64,000 bases of DNA from Gemmatimonadota bacterium (GTDB taxonomy: Bacteria; Gemmatimonadota; Gemmatimonadetes; Longimicrobiales; Gaopeijiaceae), in NCBI GenBank assembly GCA_028874905.1, contig JAPPGZ010000061.1:1-64000 (forward strand), given 5' to 3'. This document shows, piece by piece, positions 58,257 to 64,000 of the stretch. Under the pieces are notes generated by a model, which was given only the letters and a program-made list of their open reading frames with translations, made no database searches and was not told where the DNA came from. The stretch's first letter is position 1. Every line of letters starts with the position of its first letter. Made by a program: the position numbers and the translations under genes.

Positions 58257-61200
58257 ATGAGACAAAACTTCCGTTTGAAACAGCCCACACGACGGTGGTG
58301 GGGGCTCGCCGCGGCAGGTGCGGCGGGCTTTGTGGCCCTGGCGCTTGCCGTTGCGCCGCTGGCCGCTCAGAACACGATCACCGGCACGGTCGTGGACGGC
58401 AGCACCCAGCGTCCGCTTGGCGGCGCGCAGGTGCAGGTAGAAGGAACCAGCCTCGGTGTCCTCACGGACAACCGTGGGCGGTTCCTCATCCTCAACGTCC
58501 CGACAGCCACGGTCACCGTGCGTGTGGTGATGATCGGCTACCGCGAGGCCACGGCCAGCGCAAGCAGCGGTCAGGCGGTCACCATCGAGTTGCAGGAAAC
58601 CGCGATTTCGCTGGATGAGATCGTTGTCACCGGTGTGGTGGGCGAGCAGGCGGCCCGTGCGGTCGGCAACTCGATCGGCCAGGTCAACGCGGCCGAACTC
58701 GAGGCGCTGGCTCCGGCTGCCGATGTTCAGCGCATGATCAGTGCCACGGTACCCGGTGTCCGGGTCTCGATGGCCGGCGGCGAGGTCGGCGCGGGCGGCA
58801 CCACTCGCATTCGCGGGATCGCCAGCCTCTCGCTTGGTGCTCAGCCACTCGTATACGTGGACGGTGTTCGCGTGAACGGCCAGGAGAGCAATGCCGCTTT
58901 CGGGTGGTACGCCTTCAACGGCAACTCCCAGCCCTCTCGCATAGCGGACTTCAACCCGGACGAGATCGAGAGCATCGAGATCATCAAGGGACCTGCGGCT
59001 GCGACGCTCTACGGGACCGAAGCGTCCAACGGAGTGATCCAGATCATCACCAAGCGGGGCCGGACGGGTGCGCCGAGGATCAACGTCACGATGAAGCAGG
59101 GCGCCAACTTCTATCCGAACGTCTACAACATGTTCCCCGACGTCTGGTATCAGTGCAACGGTGTATCCCAGACTGTCGACGTGGACGAGCGCCTGAAGTG
59201 TCAACCGGGCACCGTAGCCTCGTTCAACGTCCTCCAGATCGACCGCGACGTGTACGGCAACGAGTGGTTCCAGACCGGACACTCGCAGTCCTATGGTGCC
59301 GATGTGACCGGCGGCTCCCAGCAGATCACCTACTACGTGTCCGCGGACTGGGACCGTGACGAGGGCGTCGTTTCGTACAACTGGAAGAACCGCATGAGCG
59401 GCCGTGCGAATCTGACCTATACGCCCTCTGACAAGCTGGAGTTGAACTTCGGTCTGGGTGCGATCCGCTCCAAGGCCCAGTCGGCGTCGGCGCAGCAGGC
59501 ACTGCCGACGGCCATCATCTGGGCCTGTCCGGCGCCCGGCTGCGAGGCGGGCGACGCCAACGCGCCGAGCCGCATCGACGGTGGCTACCGGGGCTACATC
59601 GCGTACCTGCCGGAGGCGTACGAGGACGACATCGAGGGATTCCAGCATGTGGACCGCACGACGTTCTCGTTGGAGGCGCGGCACGAGCCATACGACTGGT
59701 TCACGCACCGGGCCATCGTCGGCGGCGACTTCAGCGGTGTGAGGAACTCCGAACTCTATCGCGCGACGAACCGCGAACCTCCCGGACAGTTCACGCCCTG
59801 GGGGCGCAAGACCATCATCAACCTCAATACCAGCTACTTCTCGATGGACTACCAGGCCAACGGGATCCTGGATCTGGGAGACAATCTGAGGCTCACCACT
59901 TCGGGTGGCCTGCAGTACTACCAGCGGCAGGAGTCGTCCACCTTCGCCCACGGCGAGACGTTCCCGGTCGACGCGCTCGAAACCGTTTCATCGGGTTCAA
60001 CGAAGCGGGCCGAGGAAGATTTCCTCGAGAACAAGACCTTCGGCGTGTTCGTGCAGGAGCAGATTGCCGTAGCTGACAGGCTATTCCTGACCGGCGCCGT
60101 GCGTGGAGACGACAACAGTGCCTTCGGCACGAACTTCGACTTCGTCGTGTACCCGAAGCTGTCGGCGTCCTACGTAGTCAGTGACGAGCCGTTCTTCCAG
60201 GACATGCTGCCCGGCGTCAACACGCTGAAACTCAGGGCGGCGTGGGGGAAGGCCGGTAAGCAGCCCGACGTCTTCGACGCGATTCAGACCTATACGCCCA
60301 CGGTCGGTCCCGGGGGTGCGTCGGTCCTGACGCCCGAGAACATCGGCAACCCGGACCTGCAGCCCGAGGTCGGGACCGAGATCGAGCTAGGCTTCGACGC
60401 CGGCCTGATGAACGACCTGATCGGCCTGGAATTCACGGTCTACAGCCAGACCACGAACGACGCTCTGGTCCGTGTCCCCGTCATCCCGTCGAAGGGATTC
60501 CCCGGGGTCCAGTTCCGGAACATCGGCCAGATCAACAACAAGGGCATCGAAATCGGGATCAACGGGCAGGTGTTCAACTCCGACGCGTTCAGCATCGATA
60601 TGGGAGCCACCTTCTCGGCCTTCGAGAACGAGGTCACCGACCTCGGCGGCCAGCCTCCGATCGTCCAGAGCGCTTCGAGCCTGAACCGGCAGTTCCACGT
60701 CGAGGGCTTCCCGCTGGGGAGCATGTTCTACAGGCGCGTGGTCAGCGCCCAGTTGGATGGTTCGAGTGGGCGCAACGTGGCCACCAACCTCATGTGCGAG
60801 GGTGGGGAAGTTGCCCCCGGCTCCAACTTCTCGTGGGGCGGCGGTGCTCCCGTGCCCTGCGCGAACGCCCCGGAGGTGTATTGGGGTCAGCCGATTCCGA
60901 ACACCGAAGCGGGCTTCTACACCAACCTGCGCGTCGGACAGAATCTGTCGCTGTACGCGCTTGTGGACTACGTGGCGGGACACCACCTGAGCCTCGGAGA
61001 CATTAGCGCGCAGCATCGGTTCTTCCTCAACTCCAGGGCGATCCTCGAGCGCACGGACCCCATTCTGCTGGGCTATGAGGCGCTAGGCGCCGGAGGCCTC
61101 GCGCAGTCGGGCGTAGTGGCGGGCGACTTCATGAAGCTGCGGACGCTTTCGGCCTCCTACACGTTGCCGGAATCCGTTGCCGAAATGGTTTGGGCCAGCC

Positions 61201-61391
61201 GCGTGGCGATCACTGCTTCGGTCGACAACCTCTGGACGATCTGGCAGAAGTCGAAGGATTCGTTCGGGCATCCGATCATGGACATCGAGCGTGCGCGTCA
61301 GAGCCCGGGTCAGTTCGGGCTCAACGGCTACGTGCAGGAAGGCTGGCCGCAGATCACGCGGTTCGTGTCCACGGTCCGGTTCACCTTCTAG
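58257..61391 (+). CDS. SusC/RagA-family TonB-linked outer membrane transporter 2
   Basis: 1044-residue TonB-dependent transporter. The signal peptide ends PLAAQ; a carboxypeptidase-regulatory-like domain follows (TITGTVVDGSTQRPLGGAQV), then the TonB-box-like LDEIVVTGV and the plug with ESIEIIKGPAAATLYGTEASNGVIQIITKRG. The barrel ends in a terminal Phe (VSTVRFTF). A CAAAGGAGAG Shine-Dalgarno supports this ATG. The N-terminal 250 residues are very close to the third SusC at 62860, far closer than to SusC 1. It is followed after 19 bases by its SusD partner. Ligand unknown. Confidence 0.93.
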   Translation: MRQNFRLKQPTRRWWGLAAAGAAGFVALALAVAPLAAQNTITGTVVDGSTQRPLGGAQVQVEGTSLGVLTDNRGRFLILNVPTATVTVRVVMIGYREATASASSGQAVTIELQETAISLDEIVVTGVVGEQAARAVGNSIGQVNAAELEALAPAADVQRMISATVPGVRVSMAGGEVGAGGTTRIRGIASLSLGAQPLVYVDGVRVNGQESNAAFGWYAFNGNSQPSRIADFNPDEIESIEIIKGPAAATLYGTEASNGVIQIITKRGRTGAPRINVTMKQGANFYPNVYNMFPDVWYQCNGVSQTVDVDERLKCQPGTVASFNVLQIDRDVYGNEWFQTGHSQSYGADVTGGSQQITYYVSADWDRDEGVVSYNWKNRMSGRANLTYTPSDKLELNFGLGAIRSKAQSASAQQALPTAIIWACPAPGCEAGDANAPSRIDGGYRGYIAYLPEAYEDDIEGFQHVDRTTFSLEARHEPYDWFTHRAIVGGDFSGVRNSELYRATNREPPGQFTPWGRKTIINLNTSYFSMDYQANGILDLGDNLRLTTSGGLQYYQRQESSTFAHGETFPVDALETVSSGSTKRAEEDFLENKTFGVFVQEQIAVADRLFLTGAVRGDDNSAFGTNFDFVVYPKLSASYVVSDEPFFQDMLPGVNTLKLRAAWGKAGKQPDVFDAIQTYTPTVGPGGASVLTPENIGNPDLQPEVGTEIELGFDAGLMNDLIGLEFTVYSQTTNDALVRVPVIPSKGFPGVQFRNIGQINNKGIEIGINGQVFNSDAFSIDMGATFSAFENEVTDLGGQPPIVQSASSLNRQFHVEGFPLGSMFYRRVVSAQLDGSSGRNVATNLMCEGGEVAPGSNFSWGGGAPVPCANAPEVYWGQPIPNTEAGFYTNLRVGQNLSLYALVDYVAGHHLSLGDISAQHRFFLNSRAILERTDPILLGYEALGAGGLAQSGVVAGDFMKLRTLSASYTLPESVAEMVWASRVAITASVDNLWTIWQKSKDSFGHPIMDIERARQSPGQFGLNGYVQEGWPQITRFVSTVRFTF

Positions 61392-61410
61392 ATCACAGGG
61401 AGAAATGAGA

Positions 61411-62742
61411 ATGAAAGCGAGAAACAGACTGGTAGGTGCGGTGCTGTTCGTGGCTTCATCCGTTGTGGTCTCGGGGTGTAGCCTGGATGACATCCTTGCC
61501 GTGCGTGTGCCGGGCAAGGTTCTGGAAGAAGACCTGAACAGCGCGTCGCTGGCCAACGTGTTGGCCACGGGCGTGATCGCGGAAGTCGAGTGCAGCTGGA
61601 ATCAGTACGTGGCGGGCTCGGCGCACCACTCGGACGAATACGTGCCGACCTCGGGCAACCTCACCATGAGGAACTGGGGGCAGCGCAAGATCTACGCTTC
61701 CGATGCGGGTTATGCGCAGGGGACCTGTGGTGGCTGGGGCTATCCGATGTTCACGCCGCTGCACACCGCGCGCTTTCAGGCGGAGGACGTGAGCCAGCGC
61801 CTGGAGGGGTTCGGGGCTGAGGTGGCGAACGCGGCCGCGCTGCAGGCGTCGGTAGCCGTTTGGGGAGCATTTCCGCTGGTTGCCATGGGTGAGGGCTTTT
61901 GCCGCATGGCCATCGATGGCGGCGCGGCGATGCAGCCCGGCGAAGTACGGACCCTGGCCGAGCAGCGCTTCAGTTCCGCGATCTCACTGGCCCAGGGTAC
62001 CGGTGACGCGACGCTGACCATGCAGGGTACGCTGGGGCGTGCCCGTGTTCGGCTTGCGATGGGCGACTATGCGGGCGCCATGGCCGACGCGTCCCAGATC
62101 CCCGATGGGTTCAGTGTCGACGTCTCCCGCGATGCGTCCGAATCGCGACGCTACAACTACTACTTTGAGCGGCTGAACGCTCCGACCGGTTTCCGGGCCC
62201 ACGGCTCGGTGGCCGACAACTACCAGAATCTTACGATTGGCGCGGATGGCATGCCGATGGACGGCGGAGACGGCGTGAAGGACACGCGCGTCAACGTCAG
62301 GACCGACGGCACGCAGGCTGCGGATTTCGCGACGATTCTGTACTACCACGACAAGTACAATTCACGCGGCGACCCGCTGCCCCTGGTGCACTGGCACGAA
62401 GCCCGCATGTTCGAGGCCGAGGCGCTGGCCATGCAGGGTGATGTCGCGGGCGCGCTGGGCAAGATCAACGGCCTCCGCATGGCCGCCGGGCTTCCCGAGG
62501 TCACCGCGGACGTGGGCGCCGGACAGATCATGGACCTGGTCAAGGAGGAACGTCGTCGCCAGTTGTTCGTGTTGGGCGGGCACCGCCTGCACGACATGCT
62601 GCGCTTCGACATACCGTTCCTGGGAGAGCCGGGTTCGATCCATCCGAACGGTCTCGACCAGACCGGCGCGGAATACGGCGACCTGACATGCTTCCAGCTC
62701 CCCGAGGTGGAGGTCAAAGGGAACGAAAACATCAGCAGCTGA
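61411..62742 (+). CDS. RagB/SusD-family nutrient uptake lipoprotein 2
   Basis: 443-residue outer-membrane lipoprotein partner of SusC 2. The lipobox SVVVSGCSLDD leads to a helical core with LGRARVRLAMGDYAGAMADASQIPDG and GKINGLRMAAGLPEV, and the SusD-type closing motif LVKEERRRQLFVLGGHRLHDMLRF. AGGGAG lies eight bases before this ATG; an ATG six bases upstream is too close to that site. A strong hairpin follows the gene and ends the SusC2/SusD2 unit. Confidence 0.9.
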   Translation: MKARNRLVGAVLFVASSVVVSGCSLDDILAVRVPGKVLEEDLNSASLANVLATGVIAEVECSWNQYVAGSAHHSDEYVPTSGNLTMRNWGQRKIYASDAGYAQGTCGGWGYPMFTPLHTARFQAEDVSQRLEGFGAEVANAAALQASVAVWGAFPLVAMGEGFCRMAIDGGAAMQPGEVRTLAEQRFSSAISLAQGTGDATLTMQGTLGRARVRLAMGDYAGAMADASQIPDGFSVDVSRDASESRRYNYYFERLNAPTGFRAHGSVADNYQNLTIGADGMPMDGGDGVKDTRVNVRTDGTQAADFATILYYHDKYNSRGDPLPLVHWHEARMFEAEALAMQGDVAGALGKINGLRMAAGLPEVTADVGAGQIMDLVKEERRRQLFVLGGHRLHDMLRFDIPFLGEPGSIHPNGLDQTGAEYGDLTCFQLPEVEVKGNENISS

Positions 62743-62766
62743 TATCGGCTGAAAGCGGGTGTTTTC

Positions 62767-62800
62767 GGGGCTGTCGCCCGGGTGACCGGGCGACAGCCCC
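62767..62800 (+). terminator. Strong hairpin after SusD 2
   Basis: A perfect 15-base-pair stem (GGGGCTGTCGCCCGG and its complement) with a four-base GTGA loop, 25 bases after the SusD 2 stop. The following sequence (GTTCTC) has no real U-tract, but the stem is strong enough to end or stabilise the transcript before the third SusC. Confidence 0.75.
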
Positions 62801-62859
62801 GTTCTCAATAGTGCGACGAGACAGATTCAACCGCTCATCCAGTCAAAGGAGGATCCGAT

Positions 62860-64000
62860 GAGACCCAAATCGCGTTCCAGCCCGCTGTCCTTCCGTCGAT
62901 TGCCGGGTGTCGTCGGCGGGATGGCCGGAGTGTTGGCCCTGGCGCTGACCGTCGCGCCACTGGCCGCTCAGAGCACCATCACCGGCGCGGTGGTGGACGG
63001 GAGCAACCAACGACCCCTTGTCGGCGCGCAGGTCGTGATCGACGGGACCGAACTCGGTGGCCTGACCGACAACCGGGGACGCTTTCTCATCCTGAACGCG
63101 CCGTCGGGAACCGTGACGCTGCGCGTGCTCATGATCGGCTACCGCGAGGCGACGGCACAGGCCAGCGCGGACCAGGCCGTCACGATCGAGCTCCAGGAGA
63201 CGGCCATCTCGCTTGACGAGATCATCGTCACGGGCACGGTCGGTGAGCAGCAGGCCCGATCGGTCGGCAACGCCATCGGCAACGTCAACGCGGCCGTGCT
63301 GCAGGAGCAGGCGCCCGTTGCGGATGTCCAGCAGATGCTCTCGGCCACCGTGCCGGGCGTCCGCATCATGAACAGCAGCGGCTCGATCGGCGAAGGCGGG
63401 ATCATGAGGATCCGCGGCGCGGCCTCGTTGACGCTCGCCGCAACCCCGATCGTGGTCGTGGACGGCGTGCGTGTCAACGGACAGGACGGTGATCTCGGGC
63501 TGCTCGCCGGCGTCGGGCAGGACGGTCGCCGCGCGCCCTCGCGCATCAACGACTTCGATCCCGACGAGATCGAGAGCATCCAGATCATCAAGGGGCCCGC
63601 GGCCGCGACCCTGTACGGGACCGAAGCTTCCAACGGGGTGATCCAGATCATCACCAAGCGGGGCGCCCGTGGCGCCCCCCGGGTAAACGCCACCGTCCGC
63701 CAGGGAGCGAACTGGCTTCCGAACCCGGTCCAGCTGGTGCCCCCAACCTACTACAAGAGCGCTTCCGGCGAGATCGTCGAAGTCAACGTGCTCCAGCACG
63801 ACAAGGAAAACACCTTCGGCATACTGAACTGTGATCCCACCACTCATACCGGGTGTCAGCCGAATGGCGGCCGGGACTGGTTCCGCACGGGACACAACCA
63901 GTCGTACGGAGCGGACGTTAGCGGCGGCACCGAGACCGTCACCTACTATGTGAGCGGAGAGTTCGACCGCCAGGAAGGGCCGGTGCCCTACAACTGGCAG
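62860..64000 (+). CDS. SusC/RagA-family TonB-linked outer membrane transporter 3, partial at window end
   Basis: N-terminal ~380 residues of a third TonB-dependent transporter; the frame is open to the last base. The signal peptide (LALALTVAPLAAQ) and the following STITGAVVDGSNQRPLVGAQV, LDEIIVTGTVGEQ and ESIQIIKGPAAATLYGTEASNGVIQIITKRG match SusC 2 nearly residue for residue, so the two come from a recent duplication; they diverge in the loops after the plug (a CQPNGGRDW segment here). AGGAGG eight bases ahead of the ATG supports the start. Any SusD partner would lie beyond the window. Confidence 0.92.

Noticed and set aside
46015-64000. Polysaccharide utilisation locus
   Set aside because: SusCD pairs are present but no glycoside hydrolase, polysaccharide lyase, sulfatase or carbohydrate sensor gene accompanies them.
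1-64000. CRISPR arrays, tRNA or rRNA genes, prophage or complete insertion sequences
   Set aside because: I looked for regularly spaced repeats, cloverleaf-type arms and transposase/integrase proteins and found none; the only mobile-element-like feature is the small palindromic unit at 25650-25833.

Overview
The window is GC-rich, densely coded DNA of a Gram-negative, aerobic heterotroph. SusC/SusD pairs, several secreted S9 peptidases, many lipoproteins, an aa3-type oxidase operon and overlapping ATGA/GTGA gene junctions fit Gemmatimonadota (or a near relative in the Bacteroidota/Gemmatimonadota neighbourhood). This placement rests on gene content only; there is no rRNA or other marker in the window. 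I found no tRNA, rRNA, CRISPR array, phage or transposase gene, and no gap between genes exceeds 300 bases.

Layout. 1-2691: sulfate activation, a 5'-damaged cysD followed by a fused cysNC. 2769-5020: an exported two-subunit GMC dehydrogenase. 5076-8355: DUF3179 lipoprotein, then DUF4159, DUF1326 and DUF2182 genes. 8411-11254: lutABC lactate oxidation. 11281-15972 (minus): a tightly coupled operon of thioesterase, quinone-oxidoreductase-like enzyme, divergent Nramp-fold transporter, two-TM protein and acyl-CoA synthetase. 16103-19752: S9 peptidase and a second unusual Nramp-fold transporter. 19759-25640: two FKBP lipoproteins, an exported FMN alpha-hydroxy-acid oxidase, MFS transporter, exported EEP-family hydrolase and a porin. 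25650-25833: a MITE-like palindromic element. 25824-29448: propeller-PHP hydrolase, cupin, TlpA thioredoxin. 29463-35402 (minus): cytochrome c oxidase operon with tri-heme cytochrome c. 35574-40141: plug-only lipoprotein, CocE hydrolase, BKACE enzyme and a divergent 3-hydroxyacyl/carnitine dehydrogenase. 40164-45282: metallo-beta-lactamase fold, class A fold, class C fold and PAF-acetylhydrolase-like enzymes. 45419-52898: lipoprotein, SusC/SusD pair 1, carboxypeptidase-regulatory/plug protein and an NqrB/RnfD-like membrane protein. 52900-58112: two divergent, paralogous S9 peptidases. 58257-64000: SusC/SusD pair 2 and a third SusC running off the end.

How it fits together. The right arm looks like a peptide-scavenging region: exported S9 dipeptidyl-peptidase-type enzymes sit between SusCD importers and no glycan-active enzyme is visible. 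Lactate and other alpha-hydroxy acids may enter through lutABC and the exported oxidase. Electrons reach oxygen through the tri-heme cytochrome and aa3 oxidase. The best candidates for something new are the two Nramp-fold proteins that lack the metal-binding signature, the coupled operon around one of them, the standalone NqrB/RnfD-like protein with a Cys-rich repeat tail, and the MITE-like element. None of these amounts to a proven new system from sequence alone.
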